Source: Gammaproteobacteria bacterium
GTDB lineage: Bacteria; Pseudomonadota; Gammaproteobacteria; Pseudomonadales; Azotimanducaceae
Assembly (NCBI GenBank): GCA_018665025.1
Contig: JABJED010000028.1
Span: 1 to 41,609, forward strand
DNA length: 41,609 nt
Direction of reading: 5' to 3'
Under the pieces are notes generated by a model, which was not told the origin of the DNA, made no database searches, and saw only the letters and a list, made by a program, of their open reading frames with translations. The translations under genes were made by a program, and so were the position numbers. Positions 7,782 to 16,601 of the stretch are shown in pieces (position 1 is the stretch's first letter; every line of letters starts with the position of its first letter).

Positions 7782-10451
7782 TTAATCTCCACCACCAAAG
7801 GTATAAGAAGCTCTAAACCCGACCATTGCTTTATCTGCCAGCGCTATAGACAAGCCACGCCCGTTACCAAGGCCACCAGGAACATCACCAAATGCACCAC
7901 TGATACCTGAAAAATCAAACAGATACTGCAGACCTTTGGGTTGACGATCGTCTGTGCAATTCAGGCAATACAGCTCGGCCCTGAATTTACCTGTCGTGAC
8001 GCCCACTCGCAGATTCAGCTTTGTGCCAGACCCTGTATGCGTGATGTTCGCCTGTGATGCATACATTTTGTCGGTATAAATCACATCTGCTCGCGCGAAC
8101 ATCTCCCAACCGGCTCTCAGGCTCATGTTGTAATCAATAGAAACCGTACCGCTGTTTTCCGGGTAACGCGAGAATGGGTTACCTTGAACGAAGTTCGAAT
8201 CACCAAGGATGTCAAAAGCATCTGCACTGAAGAACCCTCTGCCAATCTCGCTGGTATTGTAGGCATAAGTGAATTCTGCAGACCAGTTGTCATTAAAGAT
8301 GTACCCACCCTCAACTTCAATACCACTTAGCTCCGCACTAGCGCCCTGACCAACAATGGATCCCGAAATAACCTGTGCGTCCCCATTATCATCCGTGTAC
8401 GCAGCGGCAAATATTGGTGACTGGACATTTTCAACATCGGTTTTATAAGCGGTTACGGTAACGAAGCCACGTCCCTCTGAAAATGAGGTCTTGAGTCCAA
8501 TTTCGATATTCTCTGAATCTTCTTCATCAACTTCTACACCTGACCCAGTCTGCTGCTTGATTTGAGCCAACTCTGTGGGCGACAAGCCAGAGAGGCTAGC
8601 GTTGAATAGACCTGGACGGGTTCCTTCAGAGTAGCTGGCATAAATAGTTGTCTCATCGAAAGGCTTATAGTCGATAATGAATCTTGGCAGCGTGCTCTTG
8701 AAGTTATCAGAAAGCCCGTCATCTCTGGGTAGCAGTGGTCGATGGAAAGCACCCTCAGCATCACCCGGTACAAAAACATACTTATACTGACCTTCAGTAA
8801 CCTCATCATCCTGACGTCGTACTTCAAGACTCAGTGTTAATTTGTCCGTGACATCAAACTCTATTGATCCAAATACCGCAGTGGTCTCCACATCCGCCCA
8901 AATCACCCCGTCTCCGGAGGTTGATCTGCCGAAACCAGCGTTAATATTAGTGGGCGCGCCGCTGAATATGGAGAATGGGTTGTAGTTGACAGGGTACTCA
9001 ACCATCGTGTTGTCAATCCCGTCTGTTGGGAAGTAGACAATCAATGAACCGGTAGTCTGGGTCGCAAACTCAAGCTCGGTGTCACTGTATCCAATCATCC
9101 AGCGAAAGCGCTTATCCCTATCGGAAGTCAGTCTAATTTCCCACGAGCTGTCTTCCAACGCGTTCATTCTAAGGTCCTGAGCATCCGCCGGATGGTTTGC
9201 ACCAAACCCGCCGAACATATCGCCACCCAACCCGAGGAGGTAGAGCCCTTCAGTCTCTCGACGATCAAGGTCATTCATCGTACTGTAAAAATCCTCATGC
9301 TCAGCCCAGATGAAATTGAGATTCATGCCATTATCGAAGTTATAGTTCATAACGACGCTAATCTCTTCTGCCTCTCTTTCAAGGCCAAAATGATCCGGTA
9401 CAACCGCATTGGGCATCAATCCCCAATCAGTAGAGGCATTAACACGCATTTGATTAGCTCGGACTGATCCAGTGTCCATGCCAATGTGACTTGACCTAGG
9501 TTCAGGAACCTTGCCACAAATAAAAGTCGGTGTGACAGTTGGGGCTGCGCCGAAGCTGCTGAAGAAATTCAAGTCAGCCTCAGTGCTGTATTCTTTATAA
9601 CGGCTGATTTGGCCACCACCTGTACAGTTGTGGAATTCTCCACCCGAACCAACTCTGTGGTCGTACAGCGTCGCCGCGTCAGGGCCGTCGGAGTCTTCCC
9701 ATTCGTGATACCGAACCTTCATATCGAAAGAATCGGAAGGCTGGAAGAAAAGGGTCAAAGAATAGTCATCTGTGGACCGAGCACCAAGGTCTTCTCCGGC
9801 GACAGTCGAGTTGCTGTACATCCCGTCCATCTCATAATCGCTGACTGTCGCCCGCGCACTCAGCCAGTCCGTCAGCGCACCTTCTACAGAAGCGCCAACA
9901 CGTTGGTGACCATACTCACCAAAATCTGCTGAAATTCTGGCGGTGAATTCTTCTGCTGGGTTCTTGGTAATAATGTTAATTGCGCCGGCATAAGTTGAAC
10001 GTCCAAAGTGCGCCGCTTGCGGACCCTTTAAGACTTCAATGCGCTCAATGTTTTCAATCGCACCGAATTCCGCACCTAACGACGAAGCACCGTCAATAAA
10101 AAGCGTCGCCGCTGCACGGTGCGGTAAGTCAGTTCTTGGGTTCATGCCTCTGAAGATCAGCCGGCGATGTTCTCTGCTGTTCTTGCCCACTGAGCTTTCT
10201 GCATAAAAGAACCCTGGTGAAAACGAAACCACATCAGTCAATTCATTGATACCTTTCAACTCAATGTCTTCAGCAGTCAGTGCCGTGATAGCAAAAGGCG
10301 TTTCCAGTAATGACTCTTCCGTTTTCCGAGCTGTCACTACGACTTCTTCAATTACATTCTGCTGTTCCGCATATGAGATTGGCGCTGCTAATAATGCTGT
10401 CGCAGCAATCGCCAGTGCAAATAACTTCGCTGCATTACTTCGATTGTTCAT
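7782..10451 (-). CDS. TonB-dependent outer-membrane receptor
   Basis: This outer-membrane active-transport barrel has a precursor of about 889 aa. ATG at 10451 is chosen over the track start 35 codons earlier because GAGGGAG precedes it and it opens directly into a signal peptide (KLFALAIAATALLAAPISYA). A TonB-box-like stretch EEVVVTARK follows, then the plug domain (INELTDVVSFSPGFF, IERIEVLKGPQAAHFGRSTYAGAINI) and a long beta-barrel of alternating strands ending in GFRASYTFGGGD. It imports a bulky ligand across the outer membrane using TonB energy. It is monocistronic, has its own terminator, and is divergent from an IclR regulator, which suggests induction by the catabolic substrate and not by iron; no Fur-like box is obvious. 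Confidence 0.93.
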   Translation of the reverse strand: MNNRSNAAKLFALAIAATALLAAPISYAEQQNVIEEVVVTARKTEESLLETPFAITALTAEDIELKGINELTDVVSFSPGFFYAESSVGKNSREHRRLIFRGMNPRTDLPHRAAATLFIDGASSLGAEFGAIENIERIEVLKGPQAAHFGRSTYAGAINIITKNPAEEFTARISADFGEYGHQRVGASVEGALTDWLSARATVSDYEMDGMYSNSTVAGEDLGARSTDDYSLTLFFQPSDSFDMKVRYHEWEDSDGPDAATLYDHRVGSGGEFHNCTGGGQISRYKEYSTEADLNFFSSFGAAPTVTPTFICGKVPEPRSSHIGMDTGSVRANQMRVNASTDWGLMPNAVVPDHFGLEREAEEISVVMNYNFDNGMNLNFIWAEHEDFYSTMNDLDRRETEGLYLLGLGGDMFGGFGANHPADAQDLRMNALEDSSWEIRLTSDRDKRFRWMIGYSDTELEFATQTTGSLIVYFPTDGIDNTMVEYPVNYNPFSIFSGAPTNINAGFGRSTSGDGVIWADVETTAVFGSIEFDVTDKLTLSLEVRRQDDEVTEGQYKYVFVPGDAEGAFHRPLLPRDDGLSDNFKSTLPRFIIDYKPFDETTIYASYSEGTRPGLFNASLSGLSPTELAQIKQQTGSGVEVDEEDSENIEIGLKTSFSEGRGFVTVTAYKTDVENVQSPIFAAAYTDDNGDAQVISGSIVGQGASAELSGIEVEGGYIFNDNWSAEFTYAYNTSEIGRGFFSADAFDILGDSNFVQGNPFSRYPENSGTVSIDYNMSLRAGWEMFARADVIYTDKMYASQANITHTGSGTKLNLRVGVTTGKFRAELYCLNCTDDRQPKGLQYLFDFSGISGAFGDVPGGLGNGRGLSIALADKAMVGFRASYTFGGGD

Positions 10452-10585
10452 ATGAATAACTCCCTCATGTGGCCACCGATCAGAAATCACAAGAGCATTC
10501 CTGCCCGCGTCGAGGCCTAGATTTTTTTTACTCAAAACCAGTTGGTTGTCCAACACGTGACGAGACTATCCCGCCGACTTTTCAC

Positions 10586-10614
10586 AGACTAAGACTGTTG
10601 CCATCTACTGTCAA
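10586..10614 (-). promoter_or_regulatory. Candidate sigma-70 promoter for the TonB receptor
   Basis: Reading on the minus strand, a perfect TTGACA (-35) at 10614-10609 is followed after 17 nt by TAGTCT (10591-10586), a weak -10. This would give a leader of roughly 130 nt before the receptor ATG. The -35 and spacing support the call; the poor -10 fits an activator-dependent promoter. Confidence 0.4.
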
Positions 10615-10639
10615 TTAATTCTTATATATATTTCTATCT

Positions 10640-10653
10640 TTCATATATATGAA
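10640..10653. promoter_or_regulatory. Perfect 14-bp palindrome TTCATATATATGAA, candidate IclR operator
   Basis: The palindrome sits immediately upstream of TATACT (10655-10660), a good -10 for the IclR gene, and 26 nt from the receptor's -35. A similar TATATATA stretch lies at 10622-10630. Its position fits autorepression together with control of the divergent receptor promoter. Confidence 0.5.
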
Positions 10654-10682
10654 CTATACTATGCGGACACAGGAGAATTTCC

Positions 10683-11438
10683 ATGTCAAAAGACGTCATC
10701 AAATCTGCAGACAGAGTGTTTGGTGTGCTCGAGCTGTTTCGGGACCAACAAGCGCCGCTAACGGCGACAGAAATCTGTAGATACCTCAATTACCCCAAAT
10801 CTAGCGCCGACGCGTTGCTTAAAAGCCTGGTTAGCCTTGGTTATCTAACGCTGGATTCAAACACCATGCGCTACTTCCCTTCTCTCAGGGTGACTCAGTT
10901 GGGCGAATGGCTACCACGTCTGTTGCTTGGAGAAGGAGACACGCTCAGCATGCTTGATGAGCTCCATAAACTCACTGGAGAGACCATCACACTTTGCATG
11001 CCGAACGGCCTAGCCATGCAGTTTATTACCGTAATCCCAGGTACTTTCCCGATCTCCCTAACCATTCGCGAAGGTCAGACTATTTCAATTTTCGCCACCG
11101 CCGTCGGTATCGCGCAGCTAGCGACTCGAAGCACCGAGGACATTCAAAAACTGGCACAGCGTGCCAATCGCCGCACTACACGAACCGATGAACGCGTGGA
11201 TATCGATATGTTAAAAGCAGAAATAGAAGCCGCACGATCAAACGGGTACGTCGAAGCGTACGACCGCGTGCTGACAGACACTGGCGCGATTGCTATGGCC
11301 CTGCCTATGAGCCAGCTCGATAGAACCCTTGTCGTAGCAGTGGGTGGCTTATCCGAGCGAATCAAAACCAATCGGACTCAGATCATTAAAAAAATGCGTC
11401 AGGCTATATGGCAACTCGGGCACAGCGAGGAATCATAG
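10683..11438 (+). CDS. IclR-family transcriptional regulator
   Basis: This 251-aa cytoplasmic regulator has an N-terminal winged helix-turn-helix (residues about 8-65; APLTATEICRYLNYPKSSADALLKSL) and a C-terminal IclR effector domain from about residue 75, with DTGAIAMALPM near the end as in family members. AGGAGA precedes the ATG. It is divergent from the TonB receptor and upstream of the amidohydrolase/acyl-CoA synthetase pair, so these are its likely targets. IclR proteins usually bind small organic acids made or degraded by the neighbouring enzymes. The effector is unknown. Confidence 0.92.
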   Translation: MSKDVIKSADRVFGVLELFRDQQAPLTATEICRYLNYPKSSADALLKSLVSLGYLTLDSNTMRYFPSLRVTQLGEWLPRLLLGEGDTLSMLDELHKLTGETITLCMPNGLAMQFITVIPGTFPISLTIREGQTISIFATAVGIAQLATRSTEDIQKLAQRANRRTTRTDERVDIDMLKAEIEAARSNGYVEAYDRVLTDTGAIAMALPMSQLDRTLVVAVGGLSERIKTNRTQIIKKMRQAIWQLGHSEES

Positions 11439-11496
11439 CTTAATATATTTTTATTTATTCTTGTATGTGAACTTTTGGATCATATTAAAGAATTTG

Positions 11497-11538
11497 TTGA
11501 CAGCATACTGCAACCCCTCTTAGAGTGCTGCATCAGCA
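11497..11538 (+). promoter_or_regulatory. Candidate promoter and palindrome before the amidohydrolase operon
   Basis: TTGACA at 11497-11502 is followed after 17 nt by TTAGAG (weak -10). Just downstream, TGCTG-CAT-CAGCA at 11526-11538 is a perfect short inverted repeat, placed where a repressor or an activator could act. It differs from the AT-rich palindrome before the IclR gene. Confidence 0.4.
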
Positions 11539-11616
11539 TTAAAGAACTTGAGCAGCCGTAGTGCGTCAATCACGTATTGCGTTGAAAATCTGTCTCAGGA
11601 AAAACCGGTTTGCACC

Positions 11617-12486
11617 ATGGGCAACTACATCGACATCGTCTGTAACCTCTATACGCCACAGGTCGTTGAGGAAGACAGAATGGGCATTGACGACGATTTC
11701 AAAGAACAAGTCAGAATGCCAGAAGACATGCGCGATGGCGTCAGCATTGAAGACTATTTGTTGAAGATGGATGACGCCGGGATTGAGCGTTCACTCCTTA
11801 TCGGGGTTCGAGGTGGCGACCTGAACATTAGAGGTTCATTTGAGGTCCCCTATGACTACGTTCAGGCAGTCTGTGAAGCACATCCAGATCGGTTTTCTGG
11901 CCTGGCGGGCATAGATCCAACTCGGGGTATGCAGGGACTGAAGGAACTTGAAGTTGCCGTCAAGGAACACGGGTTTGTCGGTGCTCACTGGTACCCTCAC
12001 TGGTTTTCAATGCCGCCGGATGCTGCGCAAATTTACCCGTACTACGCTAAGTGCTGCGAACTTGATATCCCCATTATGATGCAAGTAGGACAGAACCTGG
12101 TCTACAACCGTGTACGCCGATTGCCTTCCGTTGCACGGCCTATTTTACTAGACCAGGTGGCTATCGATTTCCCAGACCTTCGGATTATCGGCATACACAT
12201 AGGCATTCCATGGACCGATGAAATGATCGCAATGTGCTGGAAGCACGAAAATGTTTTCACTGCCGGTGATGCTTACGCCCCTCGCTATTGGCCGGAACAG
12301 TACGTTCACTATGCCAATACAATAGGTCGACACAAGGTAATGTTTGGCACCGACTGGCCTGTGATATCCCCTGAACGAGCAGTTCAAGAAGTCAATAATC
12401 TAGGCCTAAAACCGGAGTCTCATGCCTTGTTAATGCGAGAGAATGCGCTTCGTGTGTTCAATCTTCCAGACTCTAAATCGTTCTGA
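11617..12486 (+). CDS. Amidohydrolase-2 family protein
   Basis: This 289-aa TIM-barrel protein belongs to the amidohydrolase_2 group, relatives of aminocarboxymuconate-semialdehyde and gamma-resorcylate decarboxylases. The C-terminal signature MFGTDWPVISPE and the strand IIGIHIGIPWTDE are clear. The usual N-terminal metal motif HxH is absent: the equivalent region reads IDIVCNLYTP. It may therefore bind metal differently or be a metal-independent hydrolase or lyase. The track ORF starts at a TTG; ATG at 11617 begins exactly at the first barrel strand. It is followed after 8 nt by an acyl-CoA synthetase, implying release of a carboxylic acid that is then activated. Confidence 0.85.
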   Translation: MGNYIDIVCNLYTPQVVEEDRMGIDDDFKEQVRMPEDMRDGVSIEDYLLKMDDAGIERSLLIGVRGGDLNIRGSFEVPYDYVQAVCEAHPDRFSGLAGIDPTRGMQGLKELEVAVKEHGFVGAHWYPHWFSMPPDAAQIYPYYAKCCELDIPIMMQVGQNLVYNRVRRLPSVARPILLDQVAIDFPDLRIIGIHIGIPWTDEMIAMCWKHENVFTAGDAYAPRYWPEQYVHYANTIGRHKVMFGTDWPVISPERAVQEVNNLGLKPESHALLMRENALRVFNLPDSKSF

Positions 12487-12494
12487 AGGTTAAG

Positions 12495-14051
12495 ATGACT
12501 GACGGCTCCCCAACCATTACCCCTTCCATGTCTCTAGTCAGCGGAATAAGAGCGTCGATGTTGGCCAACCCGGAAAAGGTCGCCATAACAGATTCTCAGG
12601 GCTCACGAAGTTATGCGGAACTTGTTTTTCGAATCGACAAGATCACGAGCGGTTTCATTACTGATCTAAAACTGCCTGTTGGTTCTCACGCCGCCATTGT
12701 CGCCAACAATTCAATAGAGTATCTGGAAGTTGTCTGTGGCGCCTCACAGGCGGGTGTGGCTCTGGCAACCATTAACCCCGCACTGAGCGCTGATGAAATC
12801 ACGGCCATATGTGATGATGCAGATGCTCGGGTCTTGTTTACAGATGACGAGAACTTCGAGCGATTACAGAATCGTTCCTTCCACAGTATCGAAAAGATCA
12901 TCAAGCTCGGCTCCGGGATCGATTCCTGGGTGAGCAACGCAGATTCAACAACCGCTTTCCCCGAGGTGTCTGAAAGAGATGTATTCACCATCCCATACAC
13001 CTCAGGCACCACCGGACGCCCGAAGGGGGTGCTGGTTTCACATCGATCTAGAGTTTTAACGCTGCATGGGATGGCGTTGGAATACGGATGTTATTCAAAC
13101 AATGACCGATTTTTAGCCATTGCGCCATTATGTCATGGTGCAGGTATGGTCTTCGGTCTCGCTTCGTTGTATTTCGGTGGCTACGTGCGACTGATGAACC
13201 GGTTTGATCCTGAGAGCGTTCTATCGATTCTGCATCACGACAGCATGACTGGCGTCTTCATGGTGCCTACACACTTCCATGGCATCTTTGCACTAAGCGC
13301 TGGTGTCCTTGATAAATATCGCGACACAAACCTTCGCTCAATTATTTCCAATGCAGCACCTTTGCCACAAGTCACCAAGGAACGGATCATTGACTATTTT
13401 GGCGATAATCTACTGCATGAAACCTATGGCTCTACCGAAGCAGGCATCGTCAGCAATCTTCCCCCCGCAGATCAACTAAACAAACGCAACTGCGTCGGAC
13501 TCCCTTTCGACTCAACCCGGATAAGCCTGAGAAACGAATCCGGCGACGAGTGCGGACCCGAGGAGCCGGGCGAACTATTTTCGATCAGCCCCTATCTTTT
13601 TAATGGTTACTGGAAAAATCAAGCAGAAACCGACGCCGCCTTCATGGACGGATGGGTCAGTGTCGGTGATATCGCGCGAAGAGATGCCGACGGCTATCTG
13701 TATATCATTGATCGCAAAAAAGATATGGTCATCTCGGGCGGCACCAATATCTACCCGCGAGAAATTGAAAACGTTCTAGAGCAGCACCCGACGGTCATCG
13801 AAGCCGGGGTTGTTGGAGTCCCTGATGAAAAATGGGGGGAACGCCTAAAAGCTTTTGTCGTCATTTCAGATGAGGGAAGTTTTGCCCCTGATCAGATCGC
13901 TTCTTTTGCGGAATCCCGTCTCGCAAAATACAAAGTGCCGAAAGATTTTGAGGTCATATCCCGACTGCCACGCAATGCCAATGGTAAAGTCCTAAAGGCG
14001 ATCCTGCGTGCACGCACCCAGCCGTCGATAAAAGACGAAGAAGTCAGCTAG
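12495..14051 (+). CDS. AMP-forming acyl-CoA synthetase / ligase
   Basis: This 518-aa ANL-superfamily enzyme activates a carboxylic acid with ATP and CoA. All core motifs are present: P-loop YTSGTTGRPKG, YGSTEAG, the WVSVGDIARRDADGYLY hinge region, DRKKDMVISGGTNIYPREIE, and C-terminal NGKVLK with the catalytic Lys. Similarity is to medium-chain/aromatic acid ligases; I cannot fix the acid. It follows the amidohydrolase by 8 nt, so the two form one operon. Its TAG stop overlaps the CoA-transferase stop on the other strand in the tetranucleotide CTAG. Confidence 0.93.
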   Translation: MTDGSPTITPSMSLVSGIRASMLANPEKVAITDSQGSRSYAELVFRIDKITSGFITDLKLPVGSHAAIVANNSIEYLEVVCGASQAGVALATINPALSADEITAICDDADARVLFTDDENFERLQNRSFHSIEKIIKLGSGIDSWVSNADSTTAFPEVSERDVFTIPYTSGTTGRPKGVLVSHRSRVLTLHGMALEYGCYSNNDRFLAIAPLCHGAGMVFGLASLYFGGYVRLMNRFDPESVLSILHHDSMTGVFMVPTHFHGIFALSAGVLDKYRDTNLRSIISNAAPLPQVTKERIIDYFGDNLLHETYGSTEAGIVSNLPPADQLNKRNCVGLPFDSTRISLRNESGDECGPEEPGELFSISPYLFNGYWKNQAETDAAFMDGWVSVGDIARRDADGYLYIIDRKKDMVISGGTNIYPREIENVLEQHPTVIEAGVVGVPDEKWGERLKAFVVISDEGSFAPDQIASFAESRLAKYKVPKDFEVISRLPRNANGKVLKAILRARTQPSIKDEEVS

Positions 14052-16369
14052 CCAGGCACCGAGCCGGCTTCGAACAATTTCGGCAATGGCCAGGGAACAC
14101 TCCAGGGAGCCCTGACATACCCTTTACCTTCTATCCGATGAACCATATCATTTGCAACCACCTGAGGGTGCTCCATGAGAGCCCCAAGCTCGGCAAACTC
14201 AACACACCAGATATTGCTGTACTTTTCAAGAATCGCAACTAGTTCATCAACCGTATACCGCGTTGTATATTTTTCCCAGAGCGGCTTGGCCTGGCCACCG
14301 AGATAACCCAACCCAAAAGTGAACCACCAGTTTTCAACAAGCTCAGCATCCTCACAAAACTCATCGCGCATACCGATCTCATCCAGCATGCTGAAAAAGT
14401 CATCCTCACTTAAGTGTGGTGCAGGCGTGATATAAACGGGTCTGTCTTTGGTCTGGTATCCGCGGTGAGGCCGGTCTGTCTCATTGGTACAGTAGGAATC
14501 ACCGAGCCAATCATCAGGGTCTGTTAGTGCGGCCCACTGGTTCGTTCTGAGAAACATCATGGCGCCAAGCGCACTCGTCGCGACCCGCTGACCCTCACCG
14601 GTTTTTTCTCGATGGTAAAGCGCAGCCAGAACGCCAATCAATGCAACTGAACCGGTACATGTAGCGACGATGTCCGAGCCGACTCGCAGTGGAGGTTGGT
14701 CCAATGCGCCAAGCAAACGAAGATACCCGGTCATCGCCTGAATCACCAATTCACTACCGGGTCGGTCGCGCAAGGGCCCCTTTTCACCAAATGACGAAAG
14801 CGCCTGGTAAACCAACCCAGGGTTGCCTGTCGCCAACGTGTCAAAACCCAGCCCCCTCTTCTCAGCTACACCAGGCCCCCAGTCTTCGATAAAAACGGCC
14901 GCATCACCGACCAGTGCTCGCAACTCGGCTTGTCCTTTTTGAGACTCGAGATCCATCACACGATTCTTCTTGTTGCGGTTAAACGCTTCATACAATGCGC
15001 TATTGCCGGATGGCGTTCGCGGCGCCAACTGCCTGGACCAATCACCTTGCGGCGGTTCTATTTTGATGACATCTGCACCAGCTTCAGCGAGCAGTAACCC
15101 AAGGTACGGACCAGAAAAACCCTCGGTCGCGTCAATAACCTTCAGGCCTTCCAGCGGTGCACGAGGTTCGGTGTCGTTGTTCAAATCACCTTGAAGTATC
15201 GAGACACCACCAAAACCGTTCTGAATCAAATCCTCGGTATCCTCTCCCGGTACGGCGACTTCAGACTTTATGCTGGCGTGGGTTTTGCTGAATTGCCAAG
15301 GTACAGCACCGACAATAATCTCACCCTGATGGGGCGGGTTGATCGTTGTCAACATCTCGTTTTCGACAATTTGCTGGTGATGTCGAATTTGTTCGAAATC
15401 CAGGCTGAACCCGTGCGGCACGCCTTCTCTCTCAAACTGAACGACCCACCAGCGTTTCGGCTTGCTCTGGATGATAGCGCTGGCAATTTCCTCGAGTTCA
15501 TCTCGATGCTCGACTCGATTAATGTTTGATTCAAACCTAGGGTCACTAGTCAGGTCATCTCTTTTTAGTGCACGACAAAATCCCAACCACTGTTCCTGTG
15601 TTTCACAGCCGACTGCTATGTATTCCTTATCCAACATTTTAAAGCATTGGTTCGGTGCGCTACTGGAAGATGCACTGCCCAACAATCCCAAAGGGGCGTC
15701 TGCAAGCAGTGATTCGGCGGCACGATTCATTTGCATAGCCACACCCATCGTGAAGTGACTGGTTTGCATGTGACCCGCTGTACCGAACCGTTCGCGCTGC
15801 AACAGCCCCAACAAAGAAAGGCCTGTCACTACGGCTGCACCAGCAGGATCCATATGAACAAACCTCAGCATTTCCGGAACGCCGCCGGGTGGCCCATTAA
15901 GACTGCCGAACCCACTGAATGCCTGGACGTGCGGGTCCAACGCAGCCCTATCGCGCATGGGGCCAGCATCACCCCAGCTACTACTCGAAACGTAAACCAG
16001 ACCCGGATTCATTTCGCTCAGCGTCTCGTAACCTAACCCAATGCGATCCGTCACTCCTGGACGAAAGTTCTCGATCAGAACATCGGCTTCTGCACCAAGG
16101 CGTTTCACCGCATCAAGGTGGTCAGGCTGCTTTAGATCCAATTCTGAGGATCGCTGATGATTGTTGCTCGCTGTATAGCAGGTTGAGATACCCTTCTGCA
16201 TCGGATGTAAAAGGCGAATATATTCGCCGTCGGGACGCTCCACCTTGACAGCATCCGCCCCCAGGTGGGCAAGTAACGAAGCAGCCCAAGGACCAACGAT
16301 TGAGGTGCCAATATTTAGCACTCGAACCCCGGTTAGTGGACCTGGTGCTGGATTCTTTCCCTTCTGCAT
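14048..16369 (-). CDS. Double-domain CaiB/BaiF family (class III) CoA-transferase fusion
   Basis: At about 773 aa this is twice the usual 400-aa size and contains two consecutive family III CoA-transferase units. Unit 1 starts PLTGVRVLNIGTSIVGPWAA and has NFRPGVTDRIGLGYE; unit 2 starts APLEGLKVIDATEGFSGPYLG with DWGPGVAEKRGLGFD. An Asp sits at the expected catalytic position in each (MDPAGAAV; GSDIVAT). Such enzymes move CoA between acids without ATP, and their active sites form across interlocked dimers, so a fusion could fold as a pseudo-dimer. I choose ATG 16369 because GGGAG lies 8 nt upstream. It is convergent with the acyl-CoA synthetase and divergent from the LacI gene. Confidence 0.92.
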   Translation of the reverse strand: MQKGKNPAPGPLTGVRVLNIGTSIVGPWAASLLAHLGADAVKVERPDGEYIRLLHPMQKGISTCYTASNNHQRSSELDLKQPDHLDAVKRLGAEADVLIENFRPGVTDRIGLGYETLSEMNPGLVYVSSSSWGDAGPMRDRAALDPHVQAFSGFGSLNGPPGGVPEMLRFVHMDPAGAAVVTGLSLLGLLQRERFGTAGHMQTSHFTMGVAMQMNRAAESLLADAPLGLLGSASSSSAPNQCFKMLDKEYIAVGCETQEQWLGFCRALKRDDLTSDPRFESNINRVEHRDELEEIASAIIQSKPKRWWVVQFEREGVPHGFSLDFEQIRHHQQIVENEMLTTINPPHQGEIIVGAVPWQFSKTHASIKSEVAVPGEDTEDLIQNGFGGVSILQGDLNNDTEPRAPLEGLKVIDATEGFSGPYLGLLLAEAGADVIKIEPPQGDWSRQLAPRTPSGNSALYEAFNRNKKNRVMDLESQKGQAELRALVGDAAVFIEDWGPGVAEKRGLGFDTLATGNPGLVYQALSSFGEKGPLRDRPGSELVIQAMTGYLRLLGALDQPPLRVGSDIVATCTGSVALIGVLAALYHREKTGEGQRVATSALGAMMFLRTNQWAALTDPDDWLGDSYCTNETDRPHRGYQTKDRPVYITPAPHLSEDDFFSMLDEIGMRDEFCEDAELVENWWFTFGLGYLGGQAKPLWEKYTTRYTVDELVAILEKYSNIWCVEFAELGALMEHPQVVANDMVHRIEGKGYVRAPWSVPWPLPKLFEAGSVPG

Positions 16370-16384
16370 ACGACTAACTCCCAT

Positions 16385-16601
16385 TTAGCGGAGTCAATTC
16401 AAACATTTTGTGCAAGCGTATGCAAACTAAACAAACATGTATATAATGATCAATATTATATTTATAATTCAATATGTTAGATGAACTAATATTTTTGTAA
16501 ATCAACTGTTGCTATATTTATTTGGAATCGTATCCATAAATAAAACCTGGGACAGAGTAAGACAATGGGGCGAAAGCTCAGCAATACCCGGAGGTTAAGC
16601 A
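16385..16601. promoter_or_regulatory. AT-rich divergent promoter region between the CoA-transferase fusion and LacI
   Basis: This very AT-rich region contains several TATAAT-like hexamers in both directions (for example TATAATGATC near 16443) but no single convincing promoter. It includes the LacI-type operator listed separately, so it is probably the control region for both divergent genes. Confidence 0.45.
16523..16536. promoter_or_regulatory. Candidate LacI-family operator TGGAATCGTATCCA
   Basis: The site has the central CG and TGG...CCA ends expected for LacI/GalR operators and differs from the TGNNANCGNTNNCA pattern at one position. AT-rich flanking arms TTTATTT and AAATAAA extend the symmetry. 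It lies 66 bp before the LacI-type gene, suggesting autoregulation and possible control of the divergent CoA-transferase. Confidence 0.55.

Noticed and set aside
7782-10451. Siderophore receptor under Fur control
   Set aside because: I found no Fur-like box and no siderophore genes; the IclR and catabolic context suggest a carbon-source receptor.
15191-16248. Series of 100-aa plus-strand ORFs opposite the CoA-transferase fusion
   Set aside because: They are antisense shadows; the minus-strand frame has continuous family motifs.
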